Shown: positions 10,159-20,947 of the stretch, piece after piece
How the letters are laid out: each line of letters begins with the position of its first letter
Numbering within the stretch: the first letter of the stretch is position 1
Assembly: GCA_950295325.1 (NCBI GenBank)
Contig: OX485805.1
Location: 52,166,758-52,230,757 of the forward strand
DNA length: 64,000 nt
From: Polytrichum commune
Lineage: Eukaryota > Streptophyta > Polytrichopsida > Polytrichales > Polytrichaceae
Direction of reading: 5' to 3'
The notes under the pieces: generated by a model
What the model saw: the letters and a program-made list of their open reading frames with translations, nothing else
Told to the model about the DNA's origin: nothing
Database searches by the model: none
Position numbers and translations under genes: made by a program

Positions 10159-10440
10159 CAGGGTTGTCTATCGCGACGTCATGACGGTGTCGTGCCGTCA
10201 TGTCGTGTCGTGTCGTGACGGACCCCTCCGTCACGGCACAATAGGGTCCACGTAGGGTCAACATAGGGTGAATGGACTAGGGTGGGTAAAATACTTACCT
10301 TCTTGCCAAGGTGGCGTCCTATGTGGCAGAAAACGCCGACGTGGATGTGCATATTTCCCTTGCCAAGTAAACCATTTTGCCATTGTGTTTATCATTATGT
10401 TAAAATCAAAGTAGAAAAATATGACTAAGGAGGGTGTGGG
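10159..10440. repeat. hAT left terminus and subterminal region
   Basis: The terminal inverted repeat is followed by repeated GTCGTG/CGTCATG motifs, including GTCGTGACGG at 10212-10221. There is also an 8-bp-stem hairpin, GTGACGGA (10216-10223) with TCCGTCAC (10228-10235). The same decamer occurs three times near the right end. Subterminal repeats of this kind bind hAT transposases in known elements; binding here is inference. Confidence 0.75.
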
Positions 10441-11400
10441 GTGGACGGGGGCGGACGGGGGAGGGGGGTGGAGCGGACGGACGGGGGAGGGGGGTGGAGC
10501 GGACGGACGGGGGGGTGGAGCGGACGGAGGGGAGGGGGTGGAGCGGACGGAGGGGGAGGGGGTGGAGCAGACGGAGGGGGAGGGGGGTGGAGCGGACGGG
10601 GGTGGGGGGTGGAGCGGACGGACGGGGGGGTGGAGCGGACGGAGGGGGAGGGGGGTGGAGCGGACGGGGGCGGGGGGGTGGAGCGGACGGAGGGGGAGGG
10701 GGGTGGAGCGGACGGGGGTGGGGGGTGGAGCGGACGGACGGGGGAGGGGGTGGAGCGGACGGGGGCGGGGGGGGTGGGGGTGGAGCGGACGGACGGGGGA
10801 GGGGGGTGGAGCGGACGGACGGGGGAGGGGGTGGAGTGGGTGGAGCGGACGGGGGAGGGGGTGGAGCGGACGGGGGCGGGGGGGTGGAGCGGACGGAGGG
10901 GGAGGGGGGTGGAGCGGACGGGGGTGGGGGGTGGAGCGGACGGGGGAGGGGGTGTGGAGCGGACAGGGGTGGGGCGTGGGGCGGACGGAGGGGGGTGGAG
11001 CGGACGGAGGAGGGGGTGGAGCGGACGGAGGAGGGGGTGGAGCGGACGGGGGCGGGGGGGTGGAGCGGACGGAGGGGGAGGGGGGTGGAGCGGACGGGGG
11101 TGGGGCGTGGGGCGGACGGAGGGGGGTGGAGCGGACGGGGCAGGGTGGTGGAGCGGACGGAGGAGGGGGTGGAGCGGACGGGGGTGGGGCATGGGGCGGA
11201 CGGAGGGGGGTGGAGCGGACGGAGGGGGAGGGGGGTGGAGCGGACGGGGGTGGGGCGTGGGGCGGACGGAGGGGGGTGGAGCGGACGGAGGAGGGGGTGG
11301 AGCGGACGGGGGCGGGGGGTGGAGCGGACGGAGGGGGTGGGGGGTGGAGTGGATGGGGGTGGGGCGTGGGGCGGACGGAGGGTGGTGGAGCGGACGGGGG
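10441..11400. repeat. GC-rich minisatellite 1 (GGAGCGGACGG core)
   Basis: About 960 bp of imperfect tandem units of roughly 20-30 bp, each containing GGAGCGGACGG followed by G-rich spacer. Long Pro/Ser/Ala or Gly/Arg/Ala reading frames on both strands are products of the repeat and not genes. It lies between the hAT left end and repeat R copy 1. Confidence 0.93.
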
Positions 11401-11423
11401 AACGCAGAGGGGAGCGGGGGGGA

Positions 11424-11597
11424 GGGGAACAACGTGCAATTGCGGCCATATATTTTCTAGCAGTAGAAATAATATTGCATATTCATGTAGAGGACTTCAT
11501 TACCTATCCATGGATACCAAGAACTCATTTTTTGAACTTCATATGAATTTTTGAGAGCCAAAAAACCGAGACTATGTCCAAACTTCCAAAAAAAAGT
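11424..11597. repeat. Interspersed repeat R, copy 1
   Basis: A ~170-bp sequence (from GGGGAACAACGTG to CCAAACTTCCAAAAA) is almost identical to 14924-15097 and, minus its first ~50 bp, to 18079-18225. It directly abuts minisatellite 1. Confidence 0.9.
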
Positions 11598-12202
11598 ATT
11601 TCTGAATTATATAAATATAAATATAAGCAATTGTGAAGAGTCCTTGTGAGAGAATACCATTCATAAAATTGCACACCCAATCAAAACTTTATTCAATATC
11701 AAGTTTACAAATCACGAGTGAATATGAATCAATGTAACTGGATGTGTAGTTTTTATCATCCATATTATGGTTGTATTTCATCCGTTAACGTTTATAGAGT
11801 CAGATTTACAAAGAAGGGAGTACCATTTTGTTAACATTTAACACGTTTAACATTTATAGTGTGCAATATGTGGGGAGTAGAAGAAAGTTAACATTTAGAG
11901 ATGTTGAGGATCACGTGTACAACCGATATAACTATTGCAATATTGTGCTCAACTTTAGTTAACTAGATGTAACTATAGTTGACTACATTTTGTGGCATAC
12001 CAAAATTAGAATAAATATAGGTAACTGCATTTTGGCAAGACATATCACAAACAACTATAGGTAACTTGAACTTAGCACATGGATGTGATAACAACGATGT
12101 GAAAGAACGATGTGGCCTCACGAGAGGCGAGAACCTTGGTTAGCCTCCCATAGACTTCTTCTCGATTATGGAGCAAAAGCCTCATGGAGTATGAACATTG
12201 CA
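11598..12202. other. Intergenic AT-rich DNA, no gene recognised
   Basis: Between repeat R and the 3' end of the kinase gene I see only AT-rich sequence with short GTTAACATTTA and GTAACTATAG-like repeats (about 11830-12065). Confidence 0.5.
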
Positions 12203-14224
12203 CTAAGATCCATAAACCTCATACAATATACAAGTTTTGTATGAAAAAATGATGGCTTTATTTACATCTCCAACGGTTACAAAATTGGTATGATTCAAAA
12301 TTGTTGCAAAAAAAATTAAAAAAATATATTTTGCAGTGTCACGGAAGCACATTGTCGGGTTAACCATGTTGTATGGAGGGGACTTCAAAATGTTCACTAC
12401 GTGTGTGATGGTTGACCTTTCCGCTGGATTGGTCTTTGTCAATGAATCCAATGCTAACTCAAACCGCATATTCAAGCCATTTGGATCACTGTTTAGCTGA
12501 AACAAGGGGGAAGTCGCATCCCTGGCATAAATCTTTTTTGCCAAAGCACCCACTGAGAAGGACTCCGAGAGAAACGTGTGCCTATGTTTCCGAGCCATCC
12601 TCACCGGAGAGGTGGATGTTCCACGCTGCCCTCGTACATGGAATAATTCTGGACCAGCACAGTTGTATTTTGCTTTGTGCTTGTTCATCTCATCCACTGA
12701 ATCTCTTCCATAGTTGGAGGGTGCGTCTTCACCTCCCCAGGATGCCATGCCCCAATCACACACACCAATGTAAACCGTGTTATCACGGTCTTGTGGGAAA
12801 TGCAGCATGACATTGTTGGGATTAAGGTCATTGTGCACTACATCCACAATGCACATTAGAGCCCATGCCAAATAAGCTCGATGCCTTCGATATACAACCA
12901 ACCGTTTCCGTGCTTCAAAGTCTGCCCCAGGCATTTGAAGGATTGTGCGCTCGTGGGTTTCCGGAACGCTGAAGTCATAGACCCTCATGTTCTTCAAGGA
13001 GCCTCCATTCCACCACATCGAATAGGATTCGTATGTTTTCATATTGAGGTATTGTAGCTTGATTACCCCAGGATGATCTACTGGACACGCCAATGCTTCA
13101 ATTGAACGCTCCTTTCGGTTCTCCAGACTATTCGTGGCCTTCATGGTCTTCCCAGCCCACTCCATCCAGCTAGGGATGAATGATGCTCCATGAATTGTGA
13201 CTCTCCGCACCACTCCGAAGGTCCCTTGGAAGATTTCCTTATCCAAGGCTTTGATCTCCGCATTCCTAGGCAACCATATGACACCCTGCCGACCCTGAGT
13301 GGCAATGTTGTCTGCCATCTGCCTGTCAATAAAAATGGGAAGGTTGTGGGCGGATGTTCCTTTTGCTGCTATTACGCCTCTTTTCCAATTCTCTAGCTTC
13401 ATGTACAGCTCGGACTTCCTGCCACTACTATTTCCCTCGCCAGGTTGCAGAGCATCATATGCCATTGTTGGATTGTAGATTGCTTCCCTGGCTTGTTGTT
13501 CAATCCAGGTGTCCCAATCATTTATGCCCCTAGCTTCTTCAAACTCCGGTCCAGCCGTGGCTTCCGTGAGAATAAGCATCAATTCGTTCCTCACCAACTC
13601 TAAACCCTTTGTACCATCATTGAGGTTTTTTTTTTCCAAATAAACCATGCTGTTATTTCTAAACCACTCCAACAGCACGACCCTACAATGGTTTCGAGCC
13701 TCATCGATCCGCGGGTCGCGTTTGCCTCTATTTTTCTTTTTCCTCGATTGCGAACCTGATACCGCGGACCCCTCCTCTGTCCCTTCCGAAATTGCTGGGC
13801 GTTTCTGTCCCCGTCTTTCACCATGCTCCGAACCCTGAGGTACATCACGTGCAGGGCTCTCCGGTCTTGATGTCTGCCGTGTCGGAGATCGTGGTGGCAC
13901 GGACTCACCACGAGTGGCTGCATTTATATTTGTGGAACTGCCTGAGCTTGGTCCCCTTCCTGTTCTCCCTCTAAGGCCACTGTTTCCCCGACTCCCACGT
14001 GTTCCACGGCTTCCACGTGTTTGGTTGCCTCCTGAATGACCAACAACAAAGAACTCTTCGCCAAACCGAAAAGGATCTGGACGTGGGGGACGGGCTGCAG
14101 TACTTCCACTTCCGGCATCGCTTCCCGTACCCTCTCCAGTATACGCAAATGGAGTGCGTTGGAGCCAAGCACGGTGCACCCTCGTATCCTCGTCTTGGTA
14201 AGGAGCAATGTCCTCCCCCTCCAT
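12203..14224 (-). CDS. Protein-kinase-domain protein carried by the hAT element
   Basis: A 673-codon open frame starts at ATG 14224. Residues 1-170 are low-complexity and probably disordered, with RG-rich stretches and a basic KKKNRGKRD that could be a nuclear signal. A kinase domain spans about 325-610: glycine loop GTFGVV (334-339), candidate ATP-binding Lys in WAGKTMK (359), catalytic loop HNDLNPNN (464-471), the DFG position reading CDWG (489-492) and CAGPELF for the APE region. The key Lys/Asp/Asn residues are present, so activity is plausible, although the DFG Phe is Trp. Late NPAERST fits subdomain XI. A kinase is not a standard hAT gene. A TATA box (14430) and minisatellite 2 lie upstream. 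It is open throughout and better preserved than its neighbours. Confidence 0.85.
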   Translation of the reverse strand: MEGEDIAPYQDEDTRVHRAWLQRTPFAYTGEGTGSDAGSGSTAARPPRPDPFRFGEEFFVVGHSGGNQTRGSRGTRGSRGNSGLRGRTGRGPSSGSSTNINAATRGESVPPRSPTRQTSRPESPARDVPQGSEHGERRGQKRPAISEGTEEGSAVSGSQSRKKKNRGKRDPRIDEARNHCRVVLLEWFRNNSMVYLEKKNLNDGTKGLELVRNELMLILTEATAGPEFEEARGINDWDTWIEQQAREAIYNPTMAYDALQPGEGNSSGRKSELYMKLENWKRGVIAAKGTSAHNLPIFIDRQMADNIATQGRQGVIWLPRNAEIKALDKEIFQGTFGVVRRVTIHGASFIPSWMEWAGKTMKATNSLENRKERSIEALACPVDHPGVIKLQYLNMKTYESYSMWWNGGSLKNMRVYDFSVPETHERTILQMPGADFEARKRLVVYRRHRAYLAWALMCIVDVVHNDLNPNNVMLHFPQDRDNTVYIGVCDWGMASWGGEDAPSNYGRDSVDEMNKHKAKYNCAGPELFHVRGQRGTSTSPVRMARKHRHTFLSESFSVGALAKKIYARDATSPLFQLNSDPNGLNMRFELALDSLTKTNPAERSTITHVVNILKSPPYNMVNPTMCFRDTAKYIFLIFFATILNHTNFVTVGDVNKAIIFSYKTCILYEVYGS

Positions 14225-14429
14225 CGTGAAAAAAACCGCGTGAGTGAGTGAATGTAGAAATCAGCAAGTGAATCTGGAAAAAAAATTGCAAGGGTTCCCC
14301 CACAATTTGCCCTGCCCTCCCAAATCCCCTGAGACCCGCGCGGTGCCGCTGTCCTTGGGACGGCAACAAGGTCTCGGGTCCCTTTGTGGTGGGAGGAGAG
14401 GAAAGTGAGGGGAACTAAAGCCCCACGGC

Positions 14430-14437
14430 TTTATATA
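14430..14437 (-). promoter_or_regulatory. TATA box of the kinase gene
   Basis: The minus strand reads TATATAAA about 205 bp before the start codon. Minisatellite 2 begins about 85 bp further upstream. Confidence 0.6.
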
Positions 14438-14519
14438 GGCAAAGCGGTGCACAATCATTATGGGATCCCGGTCGGATTTGACATGGGGCACGAAAAGGAC
14501 GTATGGGGAGCGTGGGAAC

Positions 14520-14905
14520 GCGGGGGCGGACGGAGGGAACGAGTGGGCGGACGTAGGGGAACTCGGGCGGACGGGAGGGAACGTGGGGCGGACGGGTGGG
14601 GAACGTGGGGCGGACGGGTGGGGAACGCGGGGCGGACGGGTGGGGAGGGAACGAGGGGCGGACGGGAGGGAACGTGGGGCGGACGGTAGGGGAATGTGGG
14701 GTGGACGGGTGGGGAACGCGGGGCGGACGGGTGGGGAACGCGGGGCGGACGGGTGGGGAACGCGGGGCGGACGGGTGGGGAACGCGGGGCGGACGGGAGG
14801 GGAACATGTGGCGGACTGGAGGGAACGGGAGGGAACGTGAACGCACGGAGGGGAACGTGGAGTGGACGGGTGGGGAACGTGAGGCGGACGGGAGGGAACG
14901 GGTTG
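14520..14905. repeat. GC-rich minisatellite 2 (22-bp units, GGGGCGGAC core)
   Basis: Tandem copies of a 22-bp unit containing GGGGAACGCGGGGCGGAC, clearest at 14700-14800, with degenerate flanks. It sits upstream of the kinase TATA box and abuts repeat R copy 2 on its other side. Confidence 0.92.
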
Positions 14906-14923
14906 AAGGGGGGCAGGGGGGCA

Positions 14924-15097
14924 GGGGAACAACGTGGAATTGCGGCCATGTATTTTCTGGCAGTAGAAATATTATTGCATATTCATGTAGAGGACTTCAT
15001 TACCTATCCATGGATACCAAGAACTCATTTTTTGAACTTCATATGAATTTTTGAGAGCCAAAAAACGGACACTATGTCTAAACTTTAAAAAAAAAGT
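14924..15097. repeat. Interspersed repeat R, copy 2
   Basis: Nearly identical to 11424-11597 and in the same orientation, directly right of minisatellite 2. Confidence 0.9.
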
Positions 15098-15102
15098 GTA
15101 AA

Positions 15103-15690
15103 TGACCGAGTTCACACTATGGCCGTCCAAGTCGAGAGGCCGTACGATTGAGTGGCCCAACTTTGTTGAGAGTCCAAAGAAATGAACTGAAAATAGCCAA
15201 TAAAATATAGTAAGGATAGCCTTAGTTGGGCATAGTGTGAAGCCTCCAAAGGCCAAGCGCAAAGTCCAAACCTTTGGCCATGAACTCCCACGGCCTCTCG
15301 GCTTGGATGGCCAAAGTGTGAAGCCTCCAAAGGCCAAGCCCAAAGTCCAAACTCAAAGGAGCATGCCACTTTATTCCTTGCTCAAAATAACCCCTCCAAT
15401 CTAACGGCCAAGATCTTGTCAATGATTGATTATTTTAATGAAAAAAAAGTTCGGCCTCTCGACGGAAGTTTGGGTTGAGCATTTTGCTATACCCAAACTT
15501 TGCTCGAGAGGCCGAACTCTTGGCGCCATAACTTCCTAAAAGTGTTGCCACCTAGGCTCTTTTGGAGGCGACGTCCTTTGGACTTCGGCCTTTAGTGTGA
15601 AGGCCGAGAGGACGGACTTTGGGCATTTCAGCATTTTCATTGGTCCAAATGTTGAACCTCTCAAAGTTTGGCCATATTGTGAACCGGCCC
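15103..15690. mobile_element. Degraded Tourist-like MITE with central hairpin
   Basis: The right end GGCCATATTGTGAACCGGCCC is an inverted, imperfect match to the left end (GACCGAGTTCACACTATGGCC), extending inward to GAGAGG. TTA follows the right end; the left duplication is not clear. A hairpin lies inside: 15448-15462 (AGTTCGGCCTCTCGA) pairs perfectly with 15504-15518. The GGGCCGGTT(C/T)ACA end and hairpin design match the cleaner element at 48492-48887, so both appear to be one PIF/Harbinger-derived family. Confidence 0.65.
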
Positions 15691-15699
15691 TTAGATTTG

Positions 15700-17110
15700 C
15701 AATACATGTCTTATTCTTTTTTTGGCACAAATTGAAAATACAACCAACCCAGCCGAAACAGCGCAGCCTAAGTGGAAATCTATAAATAATGCTCATTTGA
15801 GGCCTATCCTTCCAAGTAGGGACTAAGTTGCTACGGGTCACAATAAGACCTTTGACCCCCCAAATCAAATCAAATTTGTTAAGAATGTCATGGTAGGCCA
15901 CGTCCGACCCTTTTTCCAAGTCCCTAAGCATATGTTTCCATTCAATCCTCCCATAATCTGATTTGTAATACATGTCATAAAAGCTAATGCAATTATTGTT
16001 TTGAAGTCTACCATCAAATGATATGTAAGATCGTATGTTCACATGTGGTTGGTTCTTTTTATGTACCAGTTTAAGCCAATACTAAAATAAAATAAACCTT
16101 ATTCTATAAAATCTAATGACACTACCATACAAGTTAGTAGAGATGTTGTATATTTTTTTAAATTATTCTATATATTTACATAACTACAACTTATAATTCT
16201 GTGAAAAATATGTATACATAATACAACAAAGTTCAAATCAATACCTCTTTTGTGCACTCACATATACTCATACGGATTTAGTATAGTGCATCCCCCCCAA
16301 ATGATCACTAATGTGGGCCACATTAAATTTAAGCCCACACCAATTCCCTACTTTAATATCAATGTGGACCAGATTAATTTGCTTTTTTAGAATGTTCTAA
16401 TTTGTGTAAGGTGTTGGTAAGATATCTTTATGAAGCCTATGGGAACTCGGGGGATGCACTCTACATTATGTTTGAGAATCACGTGCGTTCATGACCCCTT
16501 CTAAAAACCCCAATGTATACCATAAGTTATATGTCTAAGTAGAGATTGTGCCAACTTGAAGTAGTCCTCGCGATTTGCGAACGTTTAACTTTCGCTGTAG
16601 GCATCGTAAAAAAAAACGGGTAGGTTCGTTGGAAAGTTGGGAACCTAAACCCTCAAACCATGTATGGAAACACTTTTACATGAGTGTGAGAACAAAACAA
16701 TGGCACATATGTGGTAGCAATTTGGAATGACGTAGACGTAGGATTTAGGGTTTAGGGTTGTGAAACCATATGAACCACAAAGGTTGAAACACAAATATGT
16801 ACTTTGTTGAATTAAAATGACATTCGAATGCGTGTGGGTTGTGAAACCATACGAACCACTAAGGTTGAAGCACAAATATGTGATTTGTTGAATGAAAGGA
16901 CAACCCATCAAATATAGGAGCTTCAAAGAGGTATCAAAGAGGTTTCCAATGCGGGTGTCGGGGGGACTTTTTCAAAAAGTGCAACTAACTTTTTGACTTC
17001 ACCAACTTTCTTTTTATTCCTATTGTGTTGTCTTTATCTTACCAACGAGAATTGGATCCTCTACATCTTGGATTACATCAAATATTGTAAATTTCATAAA
17101 GTCCTTTGAG
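15700..17110. other. Intergenic, AT-rich; no gene recognised
   Basis: Minus strand 16042-15780 has a short protein-like stretch (DFDLIWGVKG, SDYGRIEWKHML) without a recognisable family. A pair of TTTAGGG units occurs near 16742-16756. A repeated ~70-bp phrase (GTGAAACCATA.GAACCAC.AAGGTTGAA) appears at about 16757 and 16840. Confidence 0.4.
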
Positions 17111-17115
17111 CTCAG

Positions 17116-17123
17116 TATATAAG
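17116..17123 (+). promoter_or_regulatory. TATA-like box
   Basis: TATATAAG lies 42 bp before the ATG at 17165 of a broken ORF. The spacing allows a very short leader. No other promoter evidence is seen. Confidence 0.35.
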
Positions 17124-17164
17124 TAGAGCATTTAGACTCATACATATAACGAGGGTAGAGTATC

Positions 17165-17719
17165 ATGAATAGGATGGGAGAAAAGAGAGACATGTTTGAG
17201 GGTCTAGGATGTGATGAAGAGATAGCAAATTTAGGTGAACCCGATATTCCATTCAATCCATCACCCGAGCGTGAGAGAAATGAGAGAAGTGCTAGAGATC
17301 GATTTCGTGATGACTATGTCATGACCCCCTTCTCACAATCTACATAAGCATGGAAGTTGAGGGCGGAGGAGGACCAACGATGATATGCGGCGAAATTCGA
17401 GATCAATGCAGTGGAGAAGGACCTAACAAAAAGCGTGGGTGGAGATCCAAATGATGTAATTGATTTGAGCGTGGATATTTGGGTGAAGCCCGGGGATGTG
17501 GATGACAATTCAATCGACATTGAAGATGTGAAGGTAGCGGAAGAATCTTCAAGGACTTTGCCTTTTCGTAAGAAGAGGAGAGGATTATCGCCTCATCGGC
17601 TACCATTGAAGGAACGGATGAAAGACCGAACGATTAGCTATGTTGATTTACTTCGACCGAATCCTCTCCCAAAAATGGACCCTCGACGGAAGCCACAAGC
17701 ATGTACGAGGTTGCCATGA
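17165..17719 (+). pseudogene. Unknown acidic protein, broken by two stops
   Basis: One frame runs from ATG 17165 to 17719 with stops at 17345 (TAA) and about 17382 (TGA). The product would be charged and Asp-rich in the middle (DVIDLSVDIWVKPGDVDDNSIDIEDVK), followed by a basic RKKRRGLSPHR and a Pro-rich end. I do not recognise it. A TATA-like box upstream and continuity of the frame suggest an old gene of the hAT element. Confidence 0.4.
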
Positions 17720-18078
17720 CGGAAGTCAAGTTGACGGAATGAAGTGAAATATTAAATCGTGCATGGTTTGTTCATGTATGTGATTTATAAAGGGCATTTG
17801 TACCGTCGTCGCAATAATAAAGTTATTACTTGTACAATATGTTGTACCACTTCTATGATATATATTTTTTATAAAATTTCAACCAACCGCTTATTATTGC
17901 ATACTTCTATGGGGTGATAATTTGTTGGTCATCATATTACATTGGTTACTTTGTTGCTTGAGGGATCCTTCATTAGTTTTGTGTGAATAAGTACACCGGT
18001 TATGATATTTAGTGTCACATATATTATTTGCGAAGGGCCTAAGTTAGATGGGATGCGGATGGGGGGACGCGGGAATGT
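17720..18078. other. Intergenic; no gene recognised
   Basis: AT-rich sequence up to repeat R copy 3. I see nothing else in it. Confidence 0.4.
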
Positions 18079-18225
18079 GCAGTAGAAATATTATTGCATA
18101 TTCATGTAGAGGACTTCATTACCTATCCATGGATACCAAGAACTCATTTTTTGGACTTCATATGAATTTTTGAGAGCCAAAAAACCGAGACTATGTCCAA
18201 ACTTCCAAAAAAAGTTAAAAAGTGT
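18079..18225. repeat. Interspersed repeat R, copy 3 (5'-truncated)
   Basis: Matches copies 1 and 2 from GCAGTAGAAAT onward. It lies left of minisatellite 3, so its order relative to the minisatellite is reversed compared with copies 1 and 2. Confidence 0.88.
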
Positions 18226-18235
18226 AGATTCAAGG

Positions 18236-18690
18236 GGAACGCGGGAGCGGACGGATGGGAACTCTAAAGCGGACGTAGGGGGCCATGGAGAGGACGAGAG
18301 GGAACGTTGGAGCGGACGTAAGGGAACATAGGGCGGACGGAGGGGAACATGGGAGCGTACGGAGGGGAGCGGACGGGAGGAACGCGGGAGCGGACTGAGG
18401 GGAACGGACGGAGGGGAACATGGGGCGGACGGAGGGGAACGAGGGGGCGGATGTAGGGAACGCGGGGCGGACGGAGGGAACGAGGGGGCGGACGTACGGG
18501 AACGGGTGCGGACGTAGGGAACGAGGGGGTGGACGTAACGGAACGGGTGCGGACGGGGGCGGGAACGGGTGCGGGTGCGGACTGGGGGGGGGGAACGGGT
18601 GCGGACTGGGAGGGGAACGGGCGTGGACGGTAGGGAACGTGTGCGGACTGGGTGGGGAACGAGTGCGAACAGGGTGGGAACGGGGAGCGG
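18236..18690. repeat. GC-rich minisatellite 3 (GGGCGGACG core)
   Basis: Imperfect ~20-30-bp units with GGGAACG and GGGCGGACG, ending just before a TATA box at 18700. Confidence 0.9.
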
Positions 18691-18699
18691 ATGGAAGGG

Positions 18700-18707
18700 T
18701 ATATAAG
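18700..18707 (+). promoter_or_regulatory. TATA box of the accessory gene
   Basis: TATATAAG lies about 10 bp past the end of minisatellite 3. The next gene on this strand starts near 19173. The stretch 18730-19170 would be leader or intron; I see no ORF of note in it. Confidence 0.55.
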
Positions 18708-19172
18708 TGGAGGGGACCACTTACATACCCCACTCCACTCCTTGTGGGCGCCTGGACGACCCTCCTCTACTACAGAGTGCGGGGTAGCGGGGTGCTCGGA
18801 GGAGTTTAGGATCCATTTTTTGGGATATTTTTATACTCTTTTTACTGACCTGTTTGTGGGTGTGATCCACGTGGACCCGTTCCCTTGTGACGTGGCATAT
18901 TGCCTTTTTGGCATATTCCTTGTGACGCGCCCAGTCAACTGGCCTCTGCGTGAGCGCTGGTAGCGGGGTGCTCGAAGGGTGTGCTGAATTTTTGAACTTT
19001 AATTTTTAACGACATTTTTGAATTAATTCCATAGCAACACTATTTTGAAGTGTATGCTTGGATGTTTGGTAGCACTATTATGAAGTGCAATTAGTAATTT
19101 AAAAATTAGAGTTCTAGATTAGAATTAGAAACTACAATTTGGGTGGATACGGCAAGTAAAGGATTTCTAGAC

Positions 19173-20915
19173 ATGGCAAGTGGAGGATCTGGAGACATGG
19201 CAAGTGCAAGTGGAGGATCTGGGGACATGGCAAGTTGAGGATCAGGTTGTCACAGATCACATGTACGCAAGGCCGCTGGGTTGGAGTGGGATGTTTATGA
19301 TGACAACACCCAAAAAGCCAGGGCAGGTTGGGAGAATGTATTACAACCGTGGTCAGCGAAAACTGCAATGCAGTACGTGGGCTTCCCTCACTTTGATCGG
19401 TTGTGGCCAAGACCTTGTCACGAGCGACATTGCAAGGCCATCAGTGCGAGTTATATACAGCTTGATGACGTGGAGGCAAAATGGAGATTCCTAACGATAC
19501 TTAGAAGTATCTCTAATTTGGATAGATGGCCCAAGAGTGCAATTCCAAAGTCGGTGGCGTGTATGATGTATGCGGAGCACGTGTTGCGAGTTAGGGTGGA
19601 TTGGTCAAGTTTGGCTACTCTGTATAATCAAAAATTTGGGGGTATTGGAATTGCATTCACTAAATGCACAGTTCCAGATATTCCATACACTCCCGTTCCG
19701 GAGTGGTTCAGGAGGAATCCTCGACTAGTGGATGAGCCTGGGGGCCCAATTCCAGAGGGTCGGGAACCAAAAAAACCACGTAATCGTAAATGACCAGCCA
19801 ATGACGTGGAGATGGCCATCGAGGAGGTGTTTGAGCATATGGATGAGGGCATGGAGGCAAGTGTCGAGGTCAACAACCTGATCAACGACGTGGTTAACGA
19901 GGTCCTAGACGAGGTAAACCTTGGTGAACTTGGAGCGGACCCGATGGAGAGCAGAATGGAGGAATTGCGTAAGCAACATGCGTTGGAAATTCGTGAGTAT
20001 AAAACGATGATTTTCGAGTTGGAAAACCAAGTTGCAACACTTACGATGGGGGAGGCTAGCAGTTCAAGTAGTACACCACTTAACCTTCAGTCTTTGGAAG
20101 CAGAGAGGGACGCAGCTTTACAGGAGGCCAAGATTGCAAAGTCACAAGCTCTGGAAGTATGTATGAGGAATGAAGTAATGCGAGGAAAGATAGAGGCTTT
20201 GCAAAAGGAGGTGGTGGACATCCAACAACAACTTCAAGTGGTCAATGAAGTGGTTGTTGATCACGAAGCCAAGATTGGCGGATTGGAGGAGCAGAATGCA
20301 AGGTTGAAGAAATTCCTGTTGGATGCGATTGTGAAGCGCAAGAATATGAGGACAAACACATTGCTTGCTATGGCCAAGGCTCGTCAATTTGAAGCTGAGT
20401 TTGAGAGCATCCAGAAGGAATGAAACCGCAATCAGAGAATGCGGAACATGATGCTCACGTCATGGCCAGAAGATGAGTATATGTACCCTAGTAGGTGGGA
20501 TATAACTAATGAGTGGACATTGCCAAAGGGGAGCATCGATTGGCGTCAAGTGACCGACCCAGATCACCATTGGGATGTGACCCAAGTGCATGAATATCCA
20601 TTCCGTATGAGGGGTGAGTTGTTATGGCCAAATCCACATACAATGGTCTTCGATGGAACCGCGTGTGCGATTTGCCAATCTCCATTTGGCCCGGAAGGAT
20701 GCTATCAAGTTGGATCATATGGGGCCCAATTTCATCCACAATGTCTAATAGGGAATATGATTAAGAAACGCCAATGTCCTCATTGCAGATCACCCTTCCA
20801 CCCTCGTTTGTACCTCCAATTTGGCCTTCGGGATTACATGCCTAATGACTGGGTATTAAAGCCATGGGACTTTCCCTTCGATCTTCAAGAGTTTGATGGG
20901 GAGAATGTTGAGTGA
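19173..20915 (+). pseudogene. hAT accessory protein: NWA-like motif, coiled coil, RING finger
   Basis: One reading frame runs from ATG 19173 to the TGA at 20913, about 580 codons, interrupted only by TGA at 19236, 19791 and 20421. The N-terminus is a short MASGGSGD repeat. Then comes a helical region ending in VRVDWSSLATLYNQKF (about 19588-19635), Gly/Pro/Lys-rich sequence, a long coiled coil (about 19940-20400), and a RING-type finger with CAIC (from about 20664), FHPQC and CPHC, followed by YLQFGLRDYMPNDW. The gene at 54659-56306 has the same order and the same post-RING block (RLSFGYDLPKNRDHHL), so the two are related. RING proteins usually act in ubiquitin ligation; the role in a transposon is unknown. 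Stops could be decay or recoding. Confidence 0.65.
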
Positions 20916-20947
20916 AGTTGGTTATACAATTGTACCAAGGTTGAGCT

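Noticed and set aside
10258-11554. Long Pro/Ser/Ala-rich and Gly/Arg/Ala-rich reading frames on both strands
   Set aside because: All six frames are open because the sequence is a GC-rich tandem repeat lacking stop codons; no non-repeat protein sequence is attached.
14261-14949. Pro-rich and Gly-rich frames over minisatellite 2
   Set aside because: Same repeat artefact, on both strands.
15536-16042. 168-codon minus-strand frame
   Set aside because: Its first half looks protein-like but its second half runs through the MITE end; no family recognised and no start context.
18091-18809. Pro-rich minus-strand and Gly-rich plus-strand frames over minisatellite 3
   Set aside because: Repeat artefact; the non-repeat ends come from repeat R and the leader of the accessory gene.
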